Of a DNA stretch of 64,000 bases, positions 38,701-46,450 are shown one piece after another. Source of the DNA: Sipunculus nudus (Eukaryota; Annelida; Sipuncula; Golfingiida; Sipunculidae); assembly GCA_026874595.1 (NCBI GenBank), contig CM049317.1:15248882-15312881 (forward strand). The letters run 5' to 3'. Numbering within the stretch: position 1 is the first letter of the stretch; each line of letters starts with the position of its first letter. Made by a program: the position numbers and the translations under genes. The notes below the pieces were generated by a model, which was not told the origin of the DNA, ran no database searches, and saw only the letters and a program-made list of their open reading frames with translations.

Positions 38701-41169
38701 CCGGCCAAAAGTGGTCCTAATTCTCAAGTGGTCTTCTAAGACAGGTCAGTTATAATCAGTATGAATGCTTTTGGTACATTCAAGGGTGATCTTAATAGGC
38801 AGGTGGTCTTATAAGGTAGGTGGTCTTTAAGACAGGTTACACTGTACTGTTGTCTGTGCAATGTCAAAGGTTTTAAAATGTCAGGTTAACAAATTAAAAT
38901 AACATTGATGAAGTGCAAGGATACTGTCTTAACAATTGGTAAGAAGAAAATGTCTCTTGTGGCAAACACAACTTTTGTTTAGCATTTAGGATATCAGCAA
39001 AATATAAAAGCATATTTTACACATTTTATGTTTATGGATTAAAACTGATATGATATATAGACATTGATTATGTAGAGTAAAACCCCTAACCTCCTTTTGT
39101 ATGGAATCGTTACAACATGAACCTGTTTTACTTGTTATGAATTTATTCTGGATTTCCAGGAACTCACAGCTAATGACTATGACACTAAAAGGGTATTACC
39201 ATGGTATTCCCAGGAGTTAATGTGTACTGGTCATGGATGGCAGACATGTAGAATATTTTCCACTAAAATCGGATTAACACAACAAAATTTTTGTTTGTAT
39301 CATTAAGTAGTTAAAACTGCTACTATGATATTTGTTTTGTATTACAGAGCAGCCACGGAACACAGCACCCGGCGAGTACATCCAGCATAACCTGGTCAAC
39401 GTTATTCCAGAGTAAGTGTTGTCACTTCTATCAGAATTGATATTCTCCCTACATAGTAACTCATAGCGATGTCAGTAGCCAGCAGTTTACATCCCCACCA
39501 CTCCTGAACATTCAAACCCATGCTAAATAAAGAGAAACATGAAAGTGGTCAGAGACCACAAGTATACCTGTGCATCTGTGTTCAAACATTAACCCACATA
39601 TCTTCAGACTCTTTCGACTGAATTGGCTTAAATTTTTTGCACCAGTGTAGCTTTTTGGTAGCTTTATATAATACATTATACTGGTGAAACCACTTGCAAC
39701 TATTTTTTGCACAGCGTCCTTCTGTTAGTCTGCCTTGGGTTAAAATCTCACATACCTCTGCAGTGGTTGGACTTGTTCATCTGAAATTTTGCATGCTTAT
39801 ACATCCAGGATAGCTTTCTTTTTTATATGACAGGTGGCACCACATACATTCACATTCACGCTGCAGACATCCATGCTAATATCTCTAGATTGGTTCAATG
39901 TATCTTCCTGAAATTTTGTATGACTATAGATGTCACATAGCTCTTTTATCGTATGCAAAACTGGTGGCGCCATTTGCAACCATTTTTGTTCAGCATCCAT
40001 CTGTTCGTCTACTTTGGGTAAAAATCAGTCATAACTCTGCAATGGTTTGACTTATCCACCTGAAATTTTGCATGTGTATACATCCTTGATACCTTTCTTG
40101 ATTTTATGACAGGTGGCACCACCTTCATTCATGTTCACACTGCAGAGATTCATGCTAATATCTCAGGACTGGTTTGACATATAGGTCTGAACTTTTGTGT
40201 GACTATAGATCTTACATAGCTCTACAGCTTATACAAATTTAGTTGCCAAAATAACATTTTTTCTGCAAGGTATCCATCTGTTCATCTGCCTAGGGTTATA
40301 ATCACTCATATCTCAGCGGTAGTTTGACTTATCCACCTGAAATTTTGCATATGTATACAGCTTAGATAGTTTCTCATTCAAGTTACAGGTGGCGCCACCT
40401 ATGATCATGTTAATGTGGCAGACATCCATGCTAACAAGCAACACATCTCATTCTTTTTCCCTTTGCCACTCAATCCATGCCTCACTTCACCCGTCCTACT
40501 CTGATTTTGGCAGATACATGTAGTTGCTTGTGGACTACCCGTATTCTAGTTTAACTGTCAATATGTTCTGTTGACAGGTGTATGCCTCATGCTGCCCCCA
40601 TGGGTTATGATGACCCTGCCACCCCTGATAATCCAGTGAACTCTCCCATGCCTGGCAGTGAATATGGGGATGGCCTGTGTGGGCCAGCCCAAGCCCAGTC
40701 TCCAAGCAGGTAAATCAGCATGCAAAGCTCATATTGGTTAAATATTGAGATAAGGTGGGCTCATGCAGCCTTTAAGTTAAAATACAGTTGATTTAGAAAT
40801 GTTTGTGGGCTGATGATTCTGTAGTTAACAAAAAATTTTAATTTCTTGGTCTGGACTAAGGGTTCTTTCCAGTCAATAAACATTAATTTCAGATCAACAA
40901 CTTTACTTGTGTGAAAATTTCAGATAAACATTCATAATTTTGGTACTAAAGATAATATGTAGGATGAGCTTTTTTTCAAATAAATGATCATAGAAACAGT
41001 GCTTCAGAATATTTCTCAACTTGAAATTTTCTGAATTTCCAGTTCACAGTATGATGGAGGAATGGACCCGGGAGATTTTGAGGGATTGAACATCGCTCCT
41101 GACTATAACTGTGATGATATATCAACATCTGTCAATGAGCTGTTGATGAGCTTCGCCCAGAAGTCATAA
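17683..41169 (+). CDS. STAT5: STAT5-type transcription factor, C-terminal 695 residues (18 exons; 5' exons outside the window)
   Basis: Coding exons: 17683-17772, 20416-20493, 21722-21803, 22718-22851, 23331-23482, 23966-24127, 27261-27395, 28031-28166, 28488-28529, 29122-29202, 31561-31653, 32119-32307, 37134-37228, 37672-37811, 38385-38540, 39348-39411, 40578-40709, 41043-41169. All junctions are AG/GT, phases agree, and the total is 2,088 nt (695 codons plus TAA). Family hallmarks in order: coiled coil (about 1-230), DNA-binding domain opening with [18 protein letters not shown] (234-251), linker (about 400-485), SH2 with the phosphate-binding Arg at 516 in [11 protein letters not shown], and the activating tyrosine at 599 in [14 protein letters not shown]. 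Established for the family: receptor-associated JAK kinases phosphorylate the tail tyrosine, SH2 domains dimerise, and the dimer binds GAS-type DNA in the nucleus. The sequence is closer to vertebrate STAT5 than to STAT1-4 by recall; STAT6 kinship is possible. The N-terminal interaction domain is missing and should lie 5' of the array. Confidence 0.95.
17906..18020 (+). other. Exon-like duplicated fragment in the first STAT intron (possibly decayed or alternative)
   Basis: After an acceptor-like CTCTTTACATAG, an open frame reads [19 protein letters not shown] and stops at TAG 17978-17980. A second, shifted copy ([13 protein letters not shown] then TGA) follows. No good donor is present. At this place vertebrate STAT5 has a short S-P-x-x-x-L-V-D-A-M segment that the spliced protein here lacks. 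Confidence 0.3.
18285..19505. repeat. Interspersed element with ~290-bp dimeric core
   Basis: It opens with TTTTTAGCTCAACTTA and GTCTGTCATCTGTCTGG. It contains GGTGGCGCCACC at 18621-18632, then two diverged ~290-bp copies (landmark GGATGGACAT at about 19015 and 19304) carrying GGTCAAGGTCAC and a shared tract around TTTTAAGCCAAACTTTTC. It resembles a widespread mollusc repeat; no coding capacity is seen. Confidence 0.6.
19860..20244. mobile_element. MITE-like element with 13-bp perfect terminal inverted repeats
   Basis: TATCCCCAGACAA at 19860-19872 is the exact reverse complement of TTGTCTGGGGATA at 20232-20244. The 385-bp interior has no coding region and includes an 18-G run at 20206-20223. 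The same terminus occurs alone at 48762-48774, which supports a repeat family. Target-site duplication is unclear. Confidence 0.65.
20416..20493 (+). CDS. STAT5: STAT exon B: coiled coil
   Basis: Acceptor TTGTAG, donor GTAACG; 26 codons in phase 0, including [16 protein letters not shown]. It is weakly conserved but helical, and it fits the frame and position expected between the flanking STAT exons. Confidence 0.85.
20494..21721 (+). other. STAT intron B-C, no distinct feature
   Basis: AT-rich intron of 1.2 kb. I see no gene, strong repeat or RNA signature in it. Confidence 0.6.
21722..21803 (+). CDS. STAT5: STAT exon C: coiled coil
   Basis: Acceptor TTTTCAG, donor GTAGGT. It encodes [17 protein letters not shown], matching the conserved LQ..QE.FIIQYQ segment of STAT5. 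It ends in phase 1. Confidence 0.93.
21900..22090. repeat. Fragment of interspersed repeat with 3' hairpin
   Basis: It contains GGTGGCACCATGG and ends in GCACCctttgcGGTGC followed by TCTTGTT, a hairpin-plus-TTGTT terminus like those near 27150 and 30790. Confidence 0.4.
22718..22851 (+). CDS. STAT5: STAT exon D: coiled coil
   Basis: Acceptor ATTCCAG; donor GTCAGT at 22852. It encodes 45 residues with [21 protein letters not shown] run of 19 G starts 11 nt downstream of the donor. Confidence 0.92.
22863..22881 (+). repeat. Run of 19 G just inside intron D-E
   Basis: A homopolymer of 19 G starts 11 nt after the exon D donor. G-runs near donors can influence splicing and can fold into quadruplexes. 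Confidence 0.9.
22884..23035. repeat. Short AT-rich degenerate tandem repeat
   Basis: Recurring palindromic ATGAATATTCAT and TATCATCTTC/TGC motifs at roughly 25-60 bp spacing. Confidence 0.5.
23331..23482 (+). CDS. STAT5: STAT exon E: coiled coil
   Basis: Acceptor TTCCTTCAG, donor GTGGGT. It contains [13 protein letters not shown] and [19 protein letters not shown], the strongly conserved STAT5 WKRxQQLAGNG signature. It ends in phase 2 inside a Trp codon. Confidence 0.95.
23966..24127 (+). CDS. STAT5: STAT exon F: end of coiled coil
   Basis: Acceptor TTTCAG, donor GTGGGG. It completes the Trp codon and encodes [17 protein letters not shown] through GLLSSLVTS, the end of the coiled coil leading into the DNA-binding domain. 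Confidence 0.95.
24530..26040. repeat. Interspersed element with ~680-bp dimeric body
   Basis: It opens with TTTTTAGCTCAGCTGACTA and a (TCCG)8 microsatellite at 24597-24628. Two diverged copies then follow (24650-25330 and 25335-25960). They share landmarks such as ACTGCCTAATATCAAAACCA (24791 and 25473) and GACCATGGCACGTTT (25121 and 25797). The same opening motif recurs at about 29633. It is non-coding. Confidence 0.65.
26041..27260 (+). other. STAT intron F-G right part, mostly featureless
   Basis: AT-rich. The only recognisable item is a repeat terminus, AGCTGAGCGTCGTGACCC, near 27128-27160, which matches the right end of the 29633-30802 element. Confidence 0.5.
27261..27395 (+). CDS. STAT5: STAT exon G: start of DNA-binding domain
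   Basis: Acceptor TTTTTAG, donor GTATGC. It encodes [18 protein letters not shown] and [20 protein letters not shown], a near-textbook STAT5 DNA-binding-domain start. Confidence 0.97.
27396..28030 (+). other. STAT intron G-H, no distinct feature
   Basis: AT-rich intron with nothing I can identify. Confidence 0.6.
28031..28166 (+). CDS. STAT5: STAT exon H: DNA-binding domain
   Basis: Acceptor TTCTTGTAG, donor GTAAAC. It encodes [11 protein letters not shown], then [19 protein letters not shown] and FRNM, matching the STAT5 ILNN..MEY...G.L...FRNM region. Confidence 0.95.
28167..29121 (+). other. STAT introns H-I and I-J, no distinct feature
   Basis: Two short AT-rich introns around the 42-nt exon at 28488-28529. 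No repeat or RNA signature is seen. Confidence 0.6.
28488..28529 (+). CDS. STAT5: STAT micro-exon I: basic DNA-binding strand
   Basis: A 42-nt exon encoding [14 protein letters not shown]. Acceptor CCTTTTAAG, donor GTAAAG, both phase 0. It matches the basic SLKRIKRxDRRG motif of STAT5. Confidence 0.93.
29122..29202 (+). CDS. STAT5: STAT exon J: DNA-binding domain
   Basis: Acceptor TTGTTTCAG, donor GTAAGA. It encodes [19 protein letters not shown] then ELVFQVW, matching the STAT5 EEKFxILFxSxFxVGGNELVFQV block. Confidence 0.96.
29633..30802. repeat. Interspersed element with TTTAGCTCAGCTGA start and palindromic end
   Basis: It starts like the 24530 element and has internal ~200-bp diverged repeats (AAATCATAACC.CTGGACCTAGAATCTTC-like blocks at about 29745, 30055, 30290 and 30455). 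It ends with GCTGAGCGTCATGACCCATG, containing the perfect palindrome GACCCATGGGTC. A partial end copy (TTGACCCATGGGTTCC) lies at about 29582. Confidence 0.6.
31561..31653 (+). CDS. STAT5: STAT exon K: DNA-binding domain
   Basis: Acceptor TCATTTCAG, donor GTAAGT. It encodes [20 protein letters not shown] then [10 protein letters not shown], the highly conserved [19 protein letters not shown] stretch. Confidence 0.97.
32119..32307 (+). CDS. STAT5: STAT exon L: end of DNA-binding domain and linker
   Basis: Acceptor ACTTTCAG, donor GTCAGT at 32308. It encodes 63 residues with [20 protein letters not shown] and ends in WAQFNR. A second in-frame donor (GTAATG, nine nt later) would add three residues. 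The first gives the better family match (FNR-E at the junction). Confidence 0.95.
32450..35245. mobile_element. Helentron/pearl-like non-autonomous element with ~14 tandem 180-bp units
   Basis: The left end ATGCCCCCGCC (32450-32460) sits in a hairpin and is inverted at the right end, GGCGGGGGCAT (35211-35221). The right end is followed by a second hairpin (TGTCG-ttc-CGACA) and CTAG. The interior is about 14 tandem copies of a 179-180-bp unit; the landmark ACATGTACGGACTTTTTT recurs near 32711, 33071, 33251, 33431 and onward. The first eight units show a 719-bp four-unit order. The layout resembles HINE elements and bivalve pearl-type elements with tandem cores; that classification is inference. 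No coding region. Confidence 0.7.
35560..36020. repeat. Degenerate ~40-55-bp minisatellite, left block
   Basis: Diverged tandem copies around GCAAATTCAGTGCTTTTCCA. A landmark containing GAAATTCAGTAAGGTTGCCA (35772) recurs at 36687 in the right block. Confidence 0.6.
36020..36675. mobile_element. Tandem-core element B, copy 1, splitting a minisatellite
   Basis: Three to four diverged ~120-160-bp units, each with CTGCAGTGGTTTGAC and a GGTGGCGCCACC-type palindrome (36082-36093, 36361-36372). The right end is GAATAC-cc-GTATTC followed by TAGTT, a hairpin merging into CTAGTT. The same element is at 39430-40558. Copies of one minisatellite flank it. Confidence 0.6.
36676..37045. repeat. Degenerate ~40-55-bp minisatellite, right block
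   Basis: It repeats landmarks of the left block, including CAATGTGTCAGTTT.ATTGATG at 36978 (35968 in the left block). Confidence 0.6.
37134..37228 (+). CDS. STAT5: STAT exon M: linker
   Basis: Acceptor TATTTCAG, donor GTAATT. It encodes [20 protein letters not shown], matching the STAT5 linker GRNYTFWQWFDG. The intron before it is 4.8 kb and filled with repeats. Confidence 0.96.
37672..37811 (+). CDS. STAT5: STAT exon N: SH2 domain, first half
   Basis: Acceptor TTTTTTCCAG, donor GTGATA. It encodes [20 protein letters not shown], then [16 protein letters not shown]. The Arg of FLLRFSDSE (516 of the visible protein) is the phosphotyrosine-binding residue. Confidence 0.98.
38048..38222. mobile_element. 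Small MITE-like element (CAGTAAAACC termini)
   Basis: CAGTAAAACC at 38048-38057 is the exact inverse of GGTTTTACTG at 38213-38222. The 175-bp non-coding interior lies in the STAT SH2 intron. Confidence 0.55.
38385..38540 (+). CDS. STAT5: STAT exon O: SH2 domain, second half
   Basis: Acceptor TTCCTACAG, donor GTAAGT. It encodes [20 protein letters not shown], then the segment running to [14 protein letters not shown], matching STAT5 WNL.PFTTRDFSIRSLADR...VFPD.PK. Confidence 0.96.
38665..38848. mobile_element. MITE-like element of the TACAGTG.AACCTG family
   Basis: The right end CAGGTTACACTGTA (38834-38847) matches the right end of the 53822 element at 13 of 14 positions. The left end (AGTGAAACC, 38668) is the diverged inverse. 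The interior has repeated GTGGTCTT/AAGACAGGT motifs. Confidence 0.6.
39348..39411 (+). CDS. STAT5: STAT exon P: phosphotyrosyl tail
   Basis: Acceptor TATTACAG, donor GTAAGT. It encodes [15 protein letters not shown]. The single tyrosine (599) aligns with STAT5 Tyr694/699 and the trailing V-I-P-E with V-V-P-E, which supports its use for activation and dimerisation. Confidence 0.93.
39425..40558. mobile_element. Tandem-core element B, copy 2
   Basis: Five or more diverged ~130-150-bp units with CTGAAATTTTGCATG and GGTGGCGCCACC-type palindromes (40388-40399 is perfect). The right terminus runs from CACTCAATCCATGCCTCACT to ACCCGTATTCTAGTT and matches copy 1 almost base for base. It lies in the intron before exon Q. 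Confidence 0.65.
40578..40709 (+). CDS. STAT5: STAT exon Q: transactivation segment
   Basis: Acceptor TTGACAG, donor GTAAAT. It encodes a Pro/Gly/Asp-rich segment ([20 protein letters not shown]). This part of STATs is poorly conserved; I accept it on frame, splice sites and position. Confidence 0.85.
41043..41169 (+). CDS. STAT5: STAT terminal exon R and stop codon
   Basis: Acceptor ATTTCCAG. It encodes [20 protein letters not shown] and ends [11 protein letters not shown] before TAA at 41167-41169. The acidic DFEGL and helical NELLMSF motifs suit a transactivation domain. A (GTCA)n stretch follows the stop at once. Confidence 0.88.
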
Positions 41170-41939
41170 AGACAGTCAGTCAGTCAGTCATCTGCTGAAT
41201 GAAATCACTGATTACCACATGCGATGATGATGGTATGTTACTGAGGTGGTCACATCTTCGTCCCATCCTGATGGACTGTTATGTTAGCACGCCATGACCC
41301 AGTACTTAAGTAATGCACCTGATTTGTTTGAATTCTGGTTAAATAGAACCAGTTGATTTCCAATTATTTTATCATCATATTATTATTATGTGTTCTGTTA
41401 CATTTGTACATAAATATGTTGAAGACATTGTTGAGAGAAAATTTTCACATTGACATAAAAGTCATACTCAGCCAAAACAGAATTTGTTCAAACGGTCACA
41501 TACGTAAAATGATACTGAAATAGATTATATTTGTGGTTCAGATTGCATTATGTTGGTATGGTAAGCTTATACTGATATAAGATAATAACATATGGTCTGA
41601 CCATTGTTTTGGGTAACCAAACCTATTATACCCAGTCTATATACATATGTATTTATTGTTATAATACCCAATATATATATGTGTGTGTGTGTCTTTATCA
41701 ACCTTCTCAGTTACCCATGAGGTCTCAGTGGGTCCAGAGGCTATCATGTTAGTGAGAATTAATGTATACATCTGTCAGTGGAATTTGTTTAAATTTTTAG
41801 AAGAACAAAATAAGATTCCAGTCATGTTTTCCTGTTTGTTGTTGTCCAAATTTAATTTCCTAAGAAACAGTTTTACCCATGTGTCTTAAGTTACACTAGT
41901 TTTCAAGCTGTGGAAGCTTGCCCCAAGGCCCTTTATGTA

Positions 41940-42055
41940 AATAGGTAAGGGCCCTGGAATGAGTATGATGGGTGACTATGAGCCCTGGAATGAGTATAAT
42001 GGGTGACTCTATGGCCCTGGAATGAGGATGATGGGTGAATGTGTGGGAAATTTGA
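41940..42055. repeat. ~33-bp minisatellite, three copies
   Basis: Three copies of a unit containing GCCCTGGAATGAGTATGATG followed by GGTGACT. Confidence 0.75.
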
Positions 42056-42559
42056 AGGATATGAAAGCCCTGGAACCACAATACTGTGTGAAAACTTCAT
42101 GTGGCATCTTAACTCCATATAGAAAGGACAACCAAATTTTGTTTAGACTGCATGTTAAACTAAAGGCTTCAGTTGTTTGTATGACCAACGTTTAAACAAG
42201 GTGTTAGCAGACCGTTTTAAATAAAAAAAAAATAATATGGCTCAAGGTCATAATTTGATAATCCCAAAGTCAAATATTTTGTAAAATTCAAAGTCACATT
42301 TTGTCTGACAATGATTTATTTTGTCAAGCTGTACATTAATAGTTTGTGAAGTATGGAAGCAATATTGACCAATACAAAATGTCATCTGCTCAATGTCAGA
42401 ATGTGTTCAGAGTAAAGAGGCTCAGCATTCAAAACTTTAGCTAGCTGTTTTTATATTGCTCATTAATATGTTCTGTTCAAAATTTTGCTTTACATTTTTA
42501 TATTATAAAAAAAAGAAACCTCCTGCTGTATGTTGAAGGTCACCTGACACATTACATTG

Positions 42560-42710
42560 TTCTTAACAAATATGGAATAACACATGATGTGTCACATGAT
42601 TGAACCAAATATGGAAGATCACTTGATTTTTACTAAATATGGAAGAACACATGACATGTTGAATGATTTTACCAAATATGGAAGATCACATGACATGTCA
42701 CATGATTTAA
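42560..42710. repeat. ~45-bp degenerate minisatellite
   Basis: Four copies around AAATATGGAAGATCACATGA with CATGTCACATGATT spacers. Confidence 0.65.
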
Positions 42711-45238
42711 GTTTCTGATCTTAAGATCCCTGTTTTCTATGCTCACACTAGTTTAGATGTGAAGATATTTTGGGCCGATTATTTCATTCCCGTTTCTAGT
42801 CATAAACCAATGTTTGATCATTTTGAAATGTAGTTGTTAAGGGTAATAGAAGAAAGTGCTTGTTATAAGAATAGCTCAGGGAACAAAAAACATTAAATTT
42901 TTTTTATAAATATCACAAATTGTGCCTCTTACTTTTCATTTAAATCCGGGTCTGTCCTAATTGGTTATGTAAATTAGCCTTCTGTAGGCCATATAACCAT
43001 GAAAGGTGCTAGAAGGTTGTATGTTCCTGAATGATCTATCACCTGCAATTAGTAAACCCATTGTCTTATGGGTGGAGAGTGCACACTGTAATGGGTAAGA
43101 CCTTTGATAGGGGTCTCAGCTTAGGAGAACTAAACTGGAGGTGAATGCAGGTGTTCAGTGCCATGCACATTGCACTACTTCACTCAAGTGCGAATACCTG
43201 GTAATATTTTGCAAAATATTTATCAAAATATTTATTTAGGAAATAAAATTTTAGTTGAGAATGTACCAAAGAATACTATTCCACTGTGTAGACAGTGTTT
43301 GTAGAAGTAAAGGTTGGATGCTGACCACGAAGCCCTCTCACCTTTAACAAGTACAACACAGTGACCTCTAACCTTTATCTACCCGTTATACCTGATTAGT
43401 AAGAGTTGATTCTCACTGCACACAGTGTGTGTAATATCAGGTAAGATCATACAAAAAATATTTTTATGGATATTAATTTTTGCAAATGATTACCAGGTCC
43501 TTGATAAGGTTGCTAATTTGTGCTATGGCACAAAATCCCTAAAAGAATTCTAAAAGGTATTAAAATGGGGTAAATTTTGTGTTGATCATTTTCCATAGAA
43601 CAAAATTTGTGTGTGTGTGGCCTGACTGATCGTAGGCTATGTCAGTCTTTCATAGATCAGTCAAAGCAGTATTTGTCAGTATTGTTTTATCTGTTTAGTG
43701 AGAAGAAATTGTTAATGTTTTATAAAAAGAAGTACATGTTTGTTTATTGAGCTCATAGCACAAGTATGTTAATGATGCTAGCTGAATATTAATTGAGCTG
43801 TTTACTGAAACACATCTTTGACAAATACATTTTGTTATTGTAAATGTGGACTGCTTGATAATAAAATGTTATTGAATATTTTTAGTTGGTTTGATTCAAT
43901 AGTATGTTTTAGTCAATGCTCTGTGTGTATACATACAAAGCTTAACATTAGCTCACTACATTTATTTAACGATGTGTACAAATTATTTAAACTTGTACCA
44001 CAAATATATGGAAATGACTGTATTCAACTCAAAGCTGTATTAGTACAAAAATGTAGTGGTGTATTTAACCATATACCTAAGTTTTGCTGTAATATGCCAT
44101 GTCTGTTGGAGTTTACTAATTATCTTGTAAGCTGATTTGTTTGTTATTGTTTATATCTTAGTTAGGTATATATCATATATGAAATTCCATCTATTAGAAC
44201 ATAGACTTAGGTTGACTTTATTTGATGTTATATCTACTATCAGCTTTTAAAAACATAAGTTGTTGCCTAGTAGCGTGATTTGTACCGGTGTTGTTTAGTA
44301 AATAGCCATATATATGATATTTTTCAGTCAAATTTCTTATATTATTCATGGTAGTATGCTTATCCTTTGTCTCCTTTACGTTATTCCTTATATATTATTT
44401 ATTTAGATGGAATAATACCCCGTTCAGATGTAAAAATGCAAAATGGTTTCGATCTGTTTTGGATGCAAATTGAGCGTTCACGCAGCAGTTAAAGCATTTT
44501 GTGGTCAGGAGGTGGTTTTAAAGTATATCCAGTGAGAATTGTGTGAACATGCTGAAATGATTAAGACTTAAGCTGTTTTCACACAACAAACATGTCTATA
44601 ATCCCGTTTCCCAAACACCAAATTCAATATACAATATTCATTGAATTCAGTACACTTAGAATTCATACTGCATCAGAAAAAAAAAGCATATTCTTTTGAT
44701 AAGGTTTTTGAATCTCTAATCATTATATGCTTTGTTTGCCATTATGAGGATGAGCCTAAATATTCTTCCAAATGTGTATGCATTGCGTCGCAAACATTTA
44801 ATGCATGTTCACACTGCATTGTTGCAAATACAATATTAATGAATATGGTATCAAAATTACCTCCCGCTGATGTTGTTTCAGTGATGCAGTTTCAGTGATA
44901 GTTGGTATGAACAGAACATGTATTTTGAGGCAATAAAATTGTATTCCATACCATATTCGGTGAATACAGAGGTACCAGGAAGTGTAAACACGGCTTTAGT
45001 TTTGAAACAAGTAAGAATTCGCACATGCATAAATGTTTTGTGACAGCATGTTGCTTAATACATGAAATTTATGTTGTCTGCTACACCAGAATGGACTGTC
45101 AGGTGCCACCTGCAGTTCAAATAATGTGCTAAATATTACTTTACCCAACTGATAAACAAATGTATTCACATTGTCCAAAACACTTTAAAACCACTTTGTG
45201 TATAAATGGGTGCAAGATATGATGATATGGCTTGTATA

Positions 45239-45261
45239 GTGATTCAATAAAGTTGAATCAC
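45239..45261 (+). promoter_or_regulatory. Hairpin with AATAAA in its loop (candidate poly(A) signal)
   Basis: GTGATTCAA (45239-45247) and TTGAATCAC (45253-45261) form a 9-bp stem, and AATAAA (45246-45251) spans the loop. TG-rich repeats follow directly. It could be a STAT polyadenylation signal. Confidence 0.3.
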
Positions 45262-45355
45262 TGTATACATATACATGCTCTGTATACATATACATACTCT
45301 GTATACATATACATGCTCTGTATACATATACATACTCTGTATACATATATATAAA
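45261..45355. repeat. 19-bp minisatellite, five copies
   Basis: CTGTATACATATACATGCT begins at 45261, 45280, 45299, 45318 and 45337. GCTC and ACTC variants alternate, giving a 38-bp order. Confidence 0.85.
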
Positions 45356-46275
45356 CTCTTATTTTCACTTTGCACTGGTGCACTTACACCTGATTTGCAG
45401 GATTTGGCCACTAGGTGGCAGGCTAGCTGGGGATTTTCACTGTCTAGATTTTAACCCAATCATGTTTGTATAGGAAGTCTAATCATATTGATGAAAAAAC
45501 ATCACTGGTTGCTGGTGAGGTCCTGTGACACATTTTGGTTTTTCGTAAGCCACCTGGTGTTAAAAGTTTGCATAAAGGCTTGTAGCACACAATAGGTGAT
45601 TGGTGGTTGTGGCACATCTGAGGTTTGGAGTGTTATATAAAGAATGACTACTGTAATACGCTATGTACTTAAACCACGATGGTGTTCTGTTTGTGTTTAA
45701 GAAAAAAGATCAAGTTAGATTAGGACTGTTTCTGCGCTACTCATGCAGCAGTTTTATACTGCAGTCATCCCAGGTCTCCTTTCCTGTAACCGCTGCTTTG
45801 TGTAAAAAAAATCTATGGGTTTGACCACCAGGTGGGGCACAGAGCTAAGAAGTGTGATCAGACCAATGAGAGCATGGTAACTTATTGTACATCCAGCTCC
45901 AAATTTTATTATGTGACACTGCTTGTTGGTTTGATAACACCTCTTCTGGCACGGGGCCAAGAATCAGACTGACACAAGCTGGTGTTCTGGTGTATTCAGA
46001 CCAGCAAGAGCAGGTGCAGCATGTTTAAAATTTGGAGCTGGATGCACAATGCAATACCTTATTCTCATTGGAGAACCCAGAGTATCTTGCAAAACAATCA
46101 GCGGTCACAAGGAAAGGAGATCTTGAATGACTGCAGTGTTACCCACTATGTGGGAAAAGTGGACCGTTTCTTGTTACAGTTATACTGCCATGTTAATCTA
46201 TGTAGCTAGTGAAAAATATTAGTTTCATCTTGTTAATGATATCATGATAAGCAAAACTTGATACATTGAGACTGT

Positions 46276-46450
46276 TATATGTTACTCTTTTTCCTCTCAA
46301 GTAAATCATTACTGTTACTCATTTTCCCCTCAAGTTAATCATTACCGTTACTCATTTTCCCCTCAAGTTAATCATTACTGTTACTCTTTTTCCTCTCAAG
46401 TTAATCATTACTGTTACTCTTTTTCCTCTCAAGTAAATCATTTCTGTTTA
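46276..46450. repeat. 33-bp minisatellite, about five copies
   Basis: Tandem copies of a unit with ACTGTTACTCTTTTTCC then TCTCAAGTTAATCATT. Confidence 0.85.

Noticed and set aside
43818-44135. 105-codon plus-strand open frame downstream of the STAT stop
   Set aside because: Composition is like the surrounding AT-rich flank. No motif or splice context is seen.
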